In this document: piece by piece, positions 1 to 7,579 of the stretch | Layout: every line of letters starts with the position of its first letter | How positions within the stretch are numbered: the stretch's first letter is position 1 | The notes under the pieces: model-generated | Told to the model about the DNA's origin: nothing | What the model saw: only the letters and a program-made list of their open reading frames with translations | Database searches by the model: none | Source: UBA11090 sp035560555 | GTDB lineage: Bacteria > Spirochaetota > Spirochaetia > Treponematales > Rectinemataceae | Assembly: GCA_035560555.1 (NCBI GenBank) | Contig: DATMZF010000028.1 | Location: 1 to 20,654, forward strand | Length of the DNA stretch: 20,654 nt | Direction of reading: 5' to 3' | Made by a program: the position numbers and the translations under genes

Positions 1-1
1 A

Positions 2-265
2 GCCGGCGCGGCCGAGGACAGAGGGGCTTCGGGGGAGGCCGCCGGCGCGGCCAGCGCAGGTCACGGAAACGACGCGGCAGGCAGGCCGTACAGGGCGCGC
101 AGAGGCCGTGGCGGTTTATTTCGGAGCCTCTTCGCCGAACCGGATTGCTGCGGCGCCGCCAGCCAAGGCGGCAGCGCCGATCAAAGCAGGCTCGCCAGTC
201 AAGACAGTGGCGCTAGTGAAGGCGACGGCGTACGCCATGATCCAAACGACAGGAATTCCGCATGA
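2..265 (+). CDS. C-terminal end of an unidentified protein upstream of feoB (partial)
   Basis: A reading frame enters from the left edge and stops with a TGA at 263-265, overlapping the feoB start codon as ATGA. All three forward frames are largely open in this GC-rich stretch. This one has the G-first, C-third codon pattern of the neighbouring genes (many GCC, GGC, AGC, GAC codons), so it is the most likely coding frame. The visible part is a low-complexity Gly/Ala/Ser/Arg-rich tail with a Cys-Cys pair near the middle (CCGAAS). It ends in a polar stretch and has no recognisable domain. The position suggests a small feo partner such as FeoA with an extended tail, but no FeoA SH3-like motif is visible in this piece. 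The function is not identified. Confidence 0.45.
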   Translation, partial: AGAAEDRGASGEAAGAASAGHGNDAAGRPYRARRGRGGLFRSLFAEPDCCGAASQGGSADQSRLASQDSGASEGDGVRHDPNDRNSA

Positions 266-2409
266 TGAAAACCATACGCGTCGCCCTGGCCGGCAACCCC
301 AACGCGGGTAAGACGAGCCTTTTCAACGCCATAACCGGCGCCCACCACAAGGTCGGAAACTACCCCGGCGTGACGGTGGAAAAGCGTGAAGGCCTCCATG
401 AGTACAAAAACGTACAGTTCAGGTTCATCGACCTGCCTGGAATCTACAGCCTCACCGCCTACTCCCTCGATGAAGTCGTCGCCAGGGACTTTCTCCTGGA
501 AGAAAAACCCGACATCGTCATCGACGTCCTCGATTCCACGAACCTCGAGAGGAATCTCTACCTCTGCCTCCAGTTCCAGGAACTCGGCATCCCCGTCGTG
601 GGCGCCCTCAACATGACCGACGAGGCCGAAGCCAAAGGCCTGCGCATCGACGCGGGAATACTCTCGGAAACCCTGGGCATTCCCCTCGTGAAAACCGTAG
701 GAACGAGCGGCCGCGGCATCGAGGGGCTCCTCGACGCCGCGCTCGAGGCATTTGAGACGGCTACAACGAGCCCCGCGAGGAGGCAGGACAAGTTTCCAAG
801 CTATGGCGACGAAATCGAATCCAGGTTGGGGCCGCTCCGGAAAGCCATCGCCTCCGACACGGCCTTCGCCGCGCGCTACCCCGTCCGCTGGCTCGCTATC
901 AAACTGCTCGAAAATGACGCTAACGCCTTAAAAAGGCTGGAGCAGCACGAGCGCGGCGCCGAGATCGGGGAGAAAGCCGCCGCCGACAGGGCCTGGCTTT
1001 CGAAGCATTACGGCAAGGATTCGGAGATCGTCGTCACCGAACAGCGCTATGGCTATATCAGGGGCGCCCTCAGGGAAGCCGTCAAAAAAGTGCCCGTGCA
1101 CGCTATCCCGGTGACGGAAATCATCGATAAATTCCTGATGAGTCCCGTCGTCGGCCTTCCCATCTTTTTCCTCATGATCTGGGGTATTTTCAAGCTCACC
1201 TTCGCCCTGGGCGAATATCCAACGGCCCTCCTCGAACAGTTCTTCGCGCTGCTCGCCGCCGCCGCCAAGGCCGTCATTCCACCCGGGTATTTCCAGTCCC
1301 TCGTCCTCGACGGCATCATCCACGGCGTGGGCGGCGTCTTTTCCTTCGTGCCCCTCATCGTCATCCTCTTCCTTTGCATTTCGATCCTCGAGGATACGGG
1401 CTACATGTCGCGCGCGGCCTTCCTCACCGACAAGGCGCTCCACGCCTTCGGCCTCCACGGCCAGTCCTTCATGCCCATGATGCTCGGCTTCGGCTGCACC
1501 GTGCCCGCCATCATGGCCACGCGCACGCTCAAGAGCCCCCGGGACCGTATCGCGACCATCCTCGCCGTTCCCTTCATGAGCTGCGGCGCCAAGCTGCCCG
1601 TCTACGTCCTCCTGGCGGGAACTTTTTTCCCGAAAAACGCGGACAATGTCGTGATGGGCGTTTATCTGACCGGCGTCGTCCTCTCGATGCTCTCCACGAT
1701 ATTCCTGCGCAAAACCGTGCTGAAAGGGCAGACCACTCCCTTCGTCATGGAGCTGCCGCCTTACCGCCTACCCACCTGGAGAGGAATATTCTGGCATGTC
1801 TGGGGAAAAACCTTGAACTACATCAAGAAAGCGGGGACTGTCATCCTCGCCGCCTCGGTGCTGATCTGGGTGATCACCACCTTCCCCCTGCCCAAGGACG
1901 AAATACAAAAAGCAGAAACGATCCGACAGGAACTGGCGACGAGCATGGCGGGGGCTGAGGAAGCCGCGGTCCAGAAAGCCGTCGATTCAAGGCTGGACGA
2001 ATATCGCCTGGAATACAGCGTGGCGGGACGGATCGGCAAGTTCATGGAGCCGGCCATCAGGCCGCTGGGCTTCAACTGGAAAATAGGCGTGGCCCTCATT
2101 CCGGGATTCAGCGCCAAGGAACTCGTCGTATCGACCCTCGGAATCTTGTATGGCGCGCAGACTTCGGACGCGAATGAAACGGAATCCCTCAGGAACGCGT
2201 TGCGCAGCGACCCCGGCATGAACCAGCTCACCGCCATCGTCCTCATGATGTTCATCCTGATAATGCCGCCCTGCTTCGCGAGCCTGGCGACGATAAAGGC
2301 CGAGGCGGGCAACAAGTGGCTCATCTTCCAGGTTATCTATTCGTTCACGCTGGCCTGGCTGGTCTCATTCGTCGTGAAGGTGGCCGGCGGGTTCCTGATG
2401 GGCGCTTGA
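262..2409 (+). CDS. feoB: FeoB ferrous iron transporter (GTPase-permease fusion)
   Basis: FeoB moves Fe(II) across the inner membrane and carries a cytosolic G domain at its N terminus. The G1 loop GNPNAGKT is at residues 11-18, followed by a G2-type VGNYPGVTVEK, the G3 DLPG at 57-60, the G4 NMTD at 117-120 and a G5-like GTSGRG near 155. A helical spacer follows to about residue 290. The membrane part then shows the two cysteine-containing gate motifs, GFGCTVPAIM (Cys412) and SCGAKLPVY (Cys441), and FSAKELVVSTLG near 620. The length of 715 residues is normal for a single-chain FeoB. Two adjacent ATGs are possible starts. The one at 262 has AGGAA at 251-255 and overlaps the stop of the upstream frame, suggesting coupled translation. 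The 3' end overlaps the convergent zur gene by 45 bp. No iron box was seen upstream within the window. Confidence 0.96.
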   Translation: MMKTIRVALAGNPNAGKTSLFNAITGAHHKVGNYPGVTVEKREGLHEYKNVQFRFIDLPGIYSLTAYSLDEVVARDFLLEEKPDIVIDVLDSTNLERNLYLCLQFQELGIPVVGALNMTDEAEAKGLRIDAGILSETLGIPLVKTVGTSGRGIEGLLDAALEAFETATTSPARRQDKFPSYGDEIESRLGPLRKAIASDTAFAARYPVRWLAIKLLENDANALKRLEQHERGAEIGEKAAADRAWLSKHYGKDSEIVVTEQRYGYIRGALREAVKKVPVHAIPVTEIIDKFLMSPVVGLPIFFLMIWGIFKLTFALGEYPTALLEQFFALLAAAAKAVIPPGYFQSLVLDGIIHGVGGVFSFVPLIVILFLCISILEDTGYMSRAAFLTDKALHAFGLHGQSFMPMMLGFGCTVPAIMATRTLKSPRDRIATILAVPFMSCGAKLPVYVLLAGTFFPKNADNVVMGVYLTGVVLSMLSTIFLRKTVLKGQTTPFVMELPPYRLPTWRGIFWHVWGKTLNYIKKAGTVILAASVLIWVITTFPLPKDEIQKAETIRQELATSMAGAEEAAVQKAVDSRLDEYRLEYSVAGRIGKFMEPAIRPLGFNWKIGVALIPGFSAKELVVSTLGILYGAQTSDANETESLRNALRSDPGMNQLTAIVLMMFILIMPPCFASLATIKAEAGNKWLIFQVIYSFTLAWLVSFVVKVAGGFLMGA

Positions 2410-2796
2410 GACCGGCCCCTCCAGCCCAGCGCAGTGTGCACAAATGCCGGTGGCGTAGAGCATGTGGCTTCTGATCTCGACGCCCGCGACCTTTTCCATG
2501 TCCTTCAGGAGAGGTTCCACCCTGCAGGCGCCCAGGTCCACGAAACAGTGGCAGCGCTCGCAATGGAACCAATGCCTGTGCCGGGCGCTCGATGAAACGT
2601 AGTAACGCTCGGTGCCATGGACGGCGCAGTGGAGCACGAAGGATTCGGCGAAGTCCTTCTCTTCCAGATAATGGAGGGAACGGTAAATCGTCGCCGTGTC
2701 GCAGAGACTCCCCGTGATAGCCCCCACATCGAGGGCGCAGAGCGGTTTGCCCGCCGCGTCCAGGATATCCTGAACCGCTTTTCTCGCCTTTGTCAT
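2365..2796 (-). CDS. zur: Fur-family metalloregulator, probably the zinc repressor Zur
   Basis: A Fur-family repressor of 143 residues. The N-terminal winged helix has the family recognition helix TATIYRSLHYLEE (about 34-46). The dimerisation half carries a metal cluster: HRHWFHCERC (residues 73-82) and ICAHC (118-122) form the two CxxC pairs that hold the structural zinc in Fur/Zur proteins, with nearby His residues (His73, His75, His78, His111) available for regulatory metal. It is the last gene of a zinc importer operon, 8 bp after znuB. A perfect Zur-like palindrome sits at the operon promoter, so Zur is preferred over Fur, although the neighbouring feoB leaves iron sensing possible. The last 15 codons run into the end of feoB on the other strand. 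The motifs make the family certain; the metal is inferred from context. Confidence 0.88.
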   Translation of the reverse strand: MTKARKAVQDILDAAGKPLCALDVGAITGSLCDTATIYRSLHYLEEKDFAESFVLHCAVHGTERYYVSSSARHRHWFHCERCHCFVDLGACRVEPLLKDMEKVAGVEIRSHMLYATGICAHCAGLEGPVSSAHQEPAGHLHDE

Positions 2797-2804
2797 GTTG
2801 TCGC

Positions 2805-3644
2805 CTAAGCCTTGCGGCGGATTCTGAGCGCCGAAACCACGAGGAACGTCGCGCCGGCGACAAGGACGACGACGGCGCCCGAAGGCAGATCCAATCCCCA
2901 GCTCACGATGAGGCCGGCCACCGAAAAAGCCACCGAGAAGACCGTTCCCAGTACCATCATGCCGGCGAGATTCTTCGAAAAATAGCCGGCCATGCCCGCC
3001 GGCAGGGTGAGCATGGCGATCACCATCACGATGCCGACGAAGGTCTGGAGGAGGACGATGGCGACGGCGGTGACGGCGAGAATGACGAAGAAGACGACAT
3101 CTGTATTCACGCCCCGCGTCTTGGCGAACTCCTCGTCGAAGGCGCTTGCCTCGATCTGGGGGTAGTAGCGCCAGGCGAGGAGGATGACGACGATGTCCAG
3201 GACGGCGAGGAGGACGAGGTCCCTCGTGGACACGAGAAGTATGTTTCCGAAAAGGTAGCTCATGGGGTCGGCGTAGCCCGGCGTCTTGGCGATGAAGACG
3301 ATGCCGATGCTCATGCCGATGGCCCAGAGCGCGTTGATGACGGTGTCCTCCCGCTGCTTGGCCTTGAGGGAGACGAAGCCGATCAGGGCTGCCGAGATTA
3401 TGGCGAAAACGAGCGCCCCCACGATGGGAGACAAGCCCGGCATGATATTCTTCGCCGAGAGGTAGAGGGCGAGCCCGATGCCTCCCAGCACGGCGTGCGA
3501 TATGGCGCCGGCAAGGCCCGCGATGCGTTTCACCGTGACGACGGAGCCGAGAACGCCGAAAAGGACGCTGGATAGAAGGCCCGCGACCAGCGCGTTCCTG
3601 ACGAAGGGCATGGCGGGATCGAAAAGCGCCGTGAAGAAATTCAT
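2805..3644 (-). CDS. znuB: ZnuB-type zinc/manganese ABC permease
   Basis: A 279-residue, strongly hydrophobic permease of the ABC-3 family, which imports zinc or manganese. The N-terminal stretch MPFVRNALVAGLLSSVLFG and the segment GLAGAISHAVLGGIGLALYL are typical of ZnuB/MntB proteins; the latter is the conserved loop region after the first helices. Roughly eight membrane segments can be read. The protein ends in a short basic tail (RIRRKA). The start has an AAGGAGG site 6 bp upstream. The gene lies 18 bp after znuC and 8 bp before zur on the same strand, so it is co-transcribed. Zinc is preferred because the cognate binding protein and the regulator fit a zinc system, but manganese cannot be excluded from the permease alone. 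Confidence 0.93.
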   Translation of the reverse strand: MNFFTALFDPAMPFVRNALVAGLLSSVLFGVLGSVVTVKRIAGLAGAISHAVLGGIGLALYLSAKNIMPGLSPIVGALVFAIISAALIGFVSLKAKQREDTVINALWAIGMSIGIVFIAKTPGYADPMSYLFGNILLVSTRDLVLLAVLDIVVILLAWRYYPQIEASAFDEEFAKTRGVNTDVVFFVILAVTAVAIVLLQTFVGIVMVIAMLTLPAGMAGYFSKNLAGMMVLGTVFSVAFSVAGLIVSWGLDLPSGAVVVLVAGATFLVVSALRIRRKA

Positions 3645-3662
3645 GACCGCCCTCCTTCCGCT

Positions 3663-4448
3663 CTATCCCGCGCCGCGGCAGCAGGCATCGGGCAGCTCGG
3701 TGTCGTGGAGGACCTGGAGGACCGTGCCTCCATAAAGGCCCGAGGAGACATGCTCGGCGGGGCCTGAGGCGTGACGTACGACGCCGAGCGCGTGCTCGTC
3801 GCCTTCGCCGACGCAGAGGACCACGTCGGTGAGCGAGGACACGAAAGCGGTGTCGTGGGTGGCTATGAGAATCGTCGTTCTGCCTTTCAGGTTTCCGAGG
3901 ACGGAAAAAAGCCTTCCCTCGCTCTCGCGGTCCATGTTGGCCGTCGGTTCGTCCAGAATGAGCAGGTTGGGCGCGCTCGCGAGCGCCCGCGCCACGAGGA
4001 CTCGCCGGCGCTGGCCGCCGGAGAGCGCCGTATAGGAGCGCTTGCGCAGATCGGCGACGGCGGCCAGCTCGAGGGCCATGTCGATATCGGAGCAGGAAGC
4101 CTCGGCGCCCCTGCAGCCCTTCCCAAAGCCGTCCAGCCGCCCCATCCTCACCACCTCTTCCACCGAAATGGGAAAGGCCGGATCGAAACTCATGTACTGG
4201 GGCACATAGCCTATGCCGCCCCTCGCCGCTTCCGGACGCTTGCCGAAGACCTCGACCTTTCCCGCCCTGGGCACCGCCAGCCCCATGATGAGGCGGAGGA
4301 TGGTGGTTTTGCCGGAGCCGTTCGGCCCCACGAGGGCGACGAGTTCGCCCGCGTGGACATGGAAGGAACTACCGCGCAGGACCTCCACCTCGCCGTGAGA
4401 AAAATCCACGCCGGCGAATTCTATGGCGATCTTCTTGTGTTCGCTCAT
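3663..4448 (-). CDS. znuC: ZnuC zinc ABC transporter ATPase
   Basis: The cytoplasmic ATPase of the zinc importer, 261 residues from the chosen start. Walker A GPNGSGKT is at residues 41-48, the Q-loop lies in YVPQYMSFD, the ABC signature LSGGQ is at 142-146, Walker B reads LLILDEPT, and the switch histidine is in ATHD. A C-terminal extension rich in His, Cys and Gly (from about residue 223 to the CCRGAG end) follows the ATPase core, as in many metal-type ABC ATPases. An ATG 30 bp further upstream (4478) would overlap znuA by 17 bp. The ATG at 4448 was preferred because a GGAG site sits 5 bp before it and it leaves a clean 13-bp gap after znuA. Confidence 0.93.
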   Translation of the reverse strand: MSEHKKIAIEFAGVDFSHGEVEVLRGSSFHVHAGELVALVGPNGSGKTTILRLIMGLAVPRAGKVEVFGKRPEAARGGIGYVPQYMSFDPAFPISVEEVVRMGRLDGFGKGCRGAEASCSDIDMALELAAVADLRKRSYTALSGGQRRRVLVARALASAPNLLILDEPTANMDRESEGRLFSVLGNLKGRTTILIATHDTAFVSSLTDVVLCVGEGDEHALGVVRHASGPAEHVSSGLYGGTVLQVLHDTELPDACCRGAG

Positions 4449-4461
4449 GTTTTCTCCAACC

Positions 4462-5490
4462 TCAGCGGGCCGCGGCATGCTTGAGCGCCGCCCGCTTGAG
4501 GGCCTCGCCCATGATTCCTATATTTTCGAGCCAGTTTCCGGCCAGGGAATCGATCTGGACAACGACGCCGCCGATAGCGGCGGCCACCGTCCGCGCCGCG
4601 GCCGACGAGAACTGCTTCTGCACGAAAATCACCTTCGCCCCGTCAGCTTTCGCGTTTTTTATGAGAAGGGCGAGGGTTTTCTGCGTCGGCTCCTTGCCGC
4701 CTACCTCCACCGCCTCCTGCTTGATCCCGAAGTTATCCAGAAAGTAGCCGAACGAAGGATGATACACGTAGGCGGTAGCGCCCCTCAGCGGCGCGAGCCG
4801 CTTCGAGAGGTCGGCGAAGAGGGCGTCGATCTCCCGGCGGTAGGCGTCGTGGTTGGCCCTGAAATAGGCCGCGTCGGCGGGCTTGAACTCGATGAGGGCG
4901 TCCCTGATCGTGGCTAGCTGGAGCCTCACGGCCTCCAGGCCGAGCCAGACGTGGGGGTCGATGCCGCCCTCGCCCGCGTGAGCGTCGGGAGCCGCCGCGC
5001 CCGAGGCAGGGGTGCCTGGGTTAGGTGTCGAGGCGCCGAGGTCGGCTCCTGTCGCGACTAAAGCGCCGTCCCCTGTCGCCGCGTCAACGTGCGTTTCCAG
5101 CGTCCTATAGGCGACGCCCCGAGCGCTGTTGACGATTTTAAGTTTGGGATAGAGGGATTTGACCTTGGGAAGAATGGCGTTCTCGAACTCGACGCCTATC
5201 GAGAACCAGATCGCCGCGCCGCTCAAGTCGGCCATCTGGCGGGGCGTCGGCTCGTAGCTGTGGGGGGAAGCGCCCGGTCCCACGAGGGTGAGAATCCTCA
5301 CCCTGTCGCCGCCAATCCTCGCGACGAATTCCGACTGGGGAAGGATGCTGACGGCGATCGTCGGGACTGCCTGGCCCGCCGCGGAAGCGAAGGTGAGACA
5401 TGCCATGGCGAACACAGGGAGAAAAACAGCCCGGAAACGACGAGCGGAAGGCGCCGTTTCAGCAAAACAAGTGGAAAATTTGCGAATCAT
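4462..5490 (-). CDS. znuA: ZnuA periplasmic zinc-binding protein
   Basis: The solute-binding protein (cluster A-I) that captures zinc in the periplasm and delivers it to ZnuBC. A basic stretch (ARRFR) followed by a hydrophobic run and AAGQA looks like a signal peptide; no lipobox cysteine follows, so the protein should be soluble and periplasmic. Expected metal ligands are His77 in PHSYEP, His180 in DPHVWL, His244 in YHPSFGYF and Asp314 in QIDSLAG, numbered from the ATG at 5490. Between the first two lies a variable loop rich in Gly, Ala, Pro and Asp with a few His, where zinc proteins often have a His-rich loop. An in-frame TTG at 5496 is possible. Neither start has a ribosome binding site, and both lie inside a palindromic operator. 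The predicted transcription start falls at the ATG, so the message may be leaderless. Confidence 0.93.
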   Translation of the reverse strand: MIRKFSTCFAETAPSARRFRAVFLPVFAMACLTFASAAGQAVPTIAVSILPQSEFVARIGGDRVRILTLVGPGASPHSYEPTPRQMADLSGAAIWFSIGVEFENAILPKVKSLYPKLKIVNSARGVAYRTLETHVDAATGDGALVATGADLGASTPNPGTPASGAAAPDAHAGEGGIDPHVWLGLEAVRLQLATIRDALIEFKPADAAYFRANHDAYRREIDALFADLSKRLAPLRGATAYVYHPSFGYFLDNFGIKQEAVEVGGKEPTQKTLALLIKNAKADGAKVIFVQKQFSSAAARTVAAAIGGVVVQIDSLAGNWLENIGIMGEALKRAALKHAAAR

Positions 5491-5497
5491 TCGCAAA
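5479..5497. promoter_or_regulatory. Zur-box-like operator at the znuA start
   Basis: TTTGCGAATCATTCGCAAA is a perfect 9-1-9 inverted repeat. This is the geometry of Fur-family boxes, and the ATT-N-AAT-like core resembles known Zur boxes. It covers the first codons of znuA and touches the -10 element, so bound repressor would block RNA polymerase. The Fur-family gene at the end of the same operon is the obvious candidate ligand, giving negative autoregulation by zinc. Confidence 0.8.
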
Positions 5498-5525
5498 ATA
5501 TAGCGTCAGAAGCGTGAAAAGACAA
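5497..5525 (-). promoter_or_regulatory. Candidate sigma70 promoter of the znuA-znuC-znuB-zur operon
   Basis: Reading on the minus strand, TTGTCT (5525-5520) and TATATT (5502-5497) match the -35 and -10 consensus at 4 of 6 and 5 of 6 positions, with an ideal 17-bp spacer. Transcription would begin about 7 bp downstream, at or within 1-2 bases of the ATG at 5490. The palindromic operator begins at the last base of the -10 element. Confidence 0.55.
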
Positions 5526-5553
5526 GCGTTCGGCGCATCGGTGCATCGGCGCC

Positions 5554-6345
5554 TTAACGCACATTAACCGTAAGCCGATCGATGATGAGGATGGAACAGA
5601 CCGAGGCCGCATAGGCTAGAAGGGTGCCCAGCCAGGGTCCCAAGGCCACGAAAAGGAGGCCGGCGCAGGTCGAAAAGACAATAATATTGCATGAGGAGAG
5701 TATGAGTATCTTGCCGGCGGCCTGGGCGAAATCGGGGCCCTGGCTCATGGTCAGTATCACCATCGTGGAAGTCATGACGGCGGGAAAGGTGGCGAGCACT
5801 CCCGTCATGTAGGGAGGAGCCACCTGGGCTATCGCGACAGCCCCGGCGACCACGCCGCCCGCGAAAGAGGCCCGGATAAGGGATACCTTCCAGGAAAACT
5901 TCACGGGCTTCTTTTCGACGCGCTTCGCGCCGAGTTTCGCGCTCACCAGAAAGAAAAGCGCGGCCGTTACGACGATATACGCGGCTATGGAAGCGAGAAA
6001 ACCGAGCGGCGGGAGGAGGGCCAGCACCAGGATAGCCGCTAAGGCCCAGGCGGCGAATGAGGCAGGCAGGGCGATCCGAAGCCCATACGGTATGGTAAAG
6101 ATAAAAACGGCGAGGAATATCGTATCGATCATCATCCCCATGGGAACGCCCGCCGTGGAAGCCGCGGCATATTCAGGCCCCTTGGTGATTCCCATAAAGA
6201 GGAGGGAAATGAGGATATTCGAGGGCATATTGCCGAGAAGCCCGGCCTTCCGGCTACCCAGACGCTCGCCGAAGTAGGTGACGGACGCGATCCAGGCGCC
6301 GGCGATGACAAAGGAGAGCGCAATGCGTATCAATACCATATTCAT
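5554..6345 (-). CDS. Polytopic membrane protein with two GlpM/DUF3147-like halves
   Basis: A 263-residue, very hydrophobic inner-membrane protein with about eight helices and one short basic cytoplasmic loop in the middle (GAKRVEKKPVKFSWK, about 138-152). Two segments resemble each other. One in the first half reads AGLLGNMPSNILIS followed by TKGPEYAAAS. One in the second half reads TGVLATFPAVMTST followed by SQGPDFAQAA. The shared pattern (Gly, Leu/Val, Leu, then Pro, then GP-acid-aromatic-Ala) also resembles the single unit of E. coli GlpM, as recalled from memory. That points to an internal duplication. The substrate is unknown. The gene ends 57 bp before the znuA promoter region and shares its strand, but znuA has its own promoter, so a link to zinc is only positional. 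The start codon is weakly supported: AAGG lies about 12 bp upstream, and a second ATG follows two codons later. Confidence 0.75.
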   Translation of the reverse strand: MNMVLIRIALSFVIAGAWIASVTYFGERLGSRKAGLLGNMPSNILISLLFMGITKGPEYAAASTAGVPMGMMIDTIFLAVFIFTIPYGLRIALPASFAAWALAAILVLALLPPLGFLASIAAYIVVTAALFFLVSAKLGAKRVEKKPVKFSWKVSLIRASFAGGVVAGAVAIAQVAPPYMTGVLATFPAVMTSTMVILTMSQGPDFAQAAGKILILSSCNIIVFSTCAGLLFVALGPWLGTLLAYAASVCSILIIDRLTVNVR

Positions 6346-6553
6346 ACTGCAAATAACCTTTTCGATACGGGATGTCGGGATATGGAATCAAGTCAGTATA
6401 GCCCGCGAGGCCAGGCGGCGTCACCTCGCCGTTAGCGGCTTCCCGTCAGCGACTCGCCGTCCGGCCCGCGCCTATCGGTTCGGCCGCATGGACGGTTTCC
6501 GCGCCCCGGCGGCCGTGATACGATTCATCGACGCTGAGAAGCGGGAGGTCAAC

Positions 6554-7543
6554 ATGGATCACATTCGGTGGGGAGTGCTCTCCGTCTCCAATCACTACAG
6601 GTTGAGGGTGAATGAACAGCTGAGGGACTCGTCCCTCTCGAGGGTCGTGGGCATAGCGTCGCGCGACGCGGAAAAGGCGACCCAGGAGGCTCGAAAGCTG
6701 GGAATTCCGAAGTCCTACGGTTCATACGAAGCCCTGCTCGCCGATCCGGAGATCGACGCCGTCTATATTCCGCTGCCCAACCACCTTCACGCCGAGTGGG
6801 TCAGGGCGGCGGCCGACGCGGGGAAGCACGTTCTCTGCGAAAAGCCTTTCGCCATGGACGCGCGGGAGGCCGAGGAAGCGATCGGCTACGCGAGGTCGAA
6901 GGGCCTGCTCGTCATGGAAGCTTTCATGTACCGCTTCCACCCGCAGTGGGCGCGCGCCAAACAGATCGCGACCTCGGGGGAACTCGGCAAGATCGTTTTT
7001 GTGCAGGGCCAGTTCACCTTCAACAACAAGGATCCGAAGAATATACGCAACATGAGGGAATCGGGCGGGGGCGCCTTCATGGACATCGGCTGCTACGCGG
7101 TTTCCAGCGCGCGCTTCATGCTCGGCGCCGAGCCGAGGAGAGCCCTGGCCCTCGTCGTCCGCGACGAGCAGATGGGCGTCGATTCCCTGAGCTCGGGTCT
7201 TCTCGATTTCGGGAGCGCCCACGCCCAATTTTCGGTGTCGATGCAGGCCTTCCCCGTACAGAGGGTCGACGTGGTCGGCACGTCGGGGTCGCTGTCCATG
7301 CAGATTCCCTTCAATATGTACCCCGACGTTCCCGCGGAGCTGAAGGTGACGACGAGCATCGGCGCCCGCACAGTGCTCTGCGGCCCCGCGAGTCAATACA
7401 GGCTCATGTTCGACGCCTATTCGGAATGCCTCCTCGCGGGGAAACCCGAACCGACTCCCGCCGAGGACGCGATCGCCAACATGAAGACGCTGGACGCGCT
7501 GTACCGTTCGGAGGCATCGGGCGGCTGGGAGGCGCTGTCCTGA
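6554..7543 (+). CDS. Gfo/Idh/MocA-family oxidoreductase
   Basis: A 329-residue NAD(P)-dependent sugar or cyclic-diol dehydrogenase of the Gfo/Idh/MocA family. The N-terminal Rossmann half has the family landmarks YIPLPNHLHAEW, the catalytic-region motif CEKPFAMD (Glu96-Lys97-Pro98) and FMYRFHPQW. The C-terminal half has GGGAFMDIGCYAVSSAR (Asp177, Cys180-Tyr181), as in dihydrodiol and xylose dehydrogenases. The usual nucleotide-binding GxGxxA near the N terminus is replaced by GVLSVSNHY (from residue 7). The reading frame is open further upstream, but the ATG at 6554 is chosen because GGGAGG lies 5 bp before it and the Rossmann fold begins right after. It is divergent from the membrane protein gene and separated from the sugar transport operon by a strong terminator, so it may act in a different pathway. 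The substrate cannot be told from sequence. Confidence 0.88.
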   Translation: MDHIRWGVLSVSNHYRLRVNEQLRDSSLSRVVGIASRDAEKATQEARKLGIPKSYGSYEALLADPEIDAVYIPLPNHLHAEWVRAAADAGKHVLCEKPFAMDAREAEEAIGYARSKGLLVMEAFMYRFHPQWARAKQIATSGELGKIVFVQGQFTFNNKDPKNIRNMRESGGGAFMDIGCYAVSSARFMLGAEPRRALALVVRDEQMGVDSLSSGLLDFGSAHAQFSVSMQAFPVQRVDVVGTSGSLSMQIPFNMYPDVPAELKVTTSIGARTVLCGPASQYRLMFDAYSECLLAGKPEPTPAEDAIANMKTLDALYRSEASGGWEALS

Positions 7544-7579
7544 GCCTGGCACCGTGAGCGTTTTTAAACACGACGAACG

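Noticed and set aside
108..311. 67-codon frame overlapping the feoB start
   Set aside because: It runs into feoB in another frame, and its codon pattern is less like the neighbouring genes than the frame ending at 265.
2790..3575. Long plus-strand frame opposite znuB (261 codons), and similar long frames opposite the oxidoreductase, ATPase, kinase, regulator and fucI
   Set aside because: They are antisense shadows in GC-rich DNA: charged, Gly/Asp/His/Arg-rich sequences without domains, while the opposite strand has clear family motifs and ribosome binding sites.
4449..4478. Upstream ATG start for znuC at 4478
   Set aside because: It would overlap znuA by 17 bp and adds ten residues with no family support, while the ATG at 4448 has a good ribosome binding site.
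5532..5553. GGCGC...GCGCC hairpin after the membrane protein gene as an intrinsic terminator
   Set aside because: Only a 5-bp stem, with no adjacent T-run on the minus strand; the stretch also contains a short direct repeat (GCATCGG twice).
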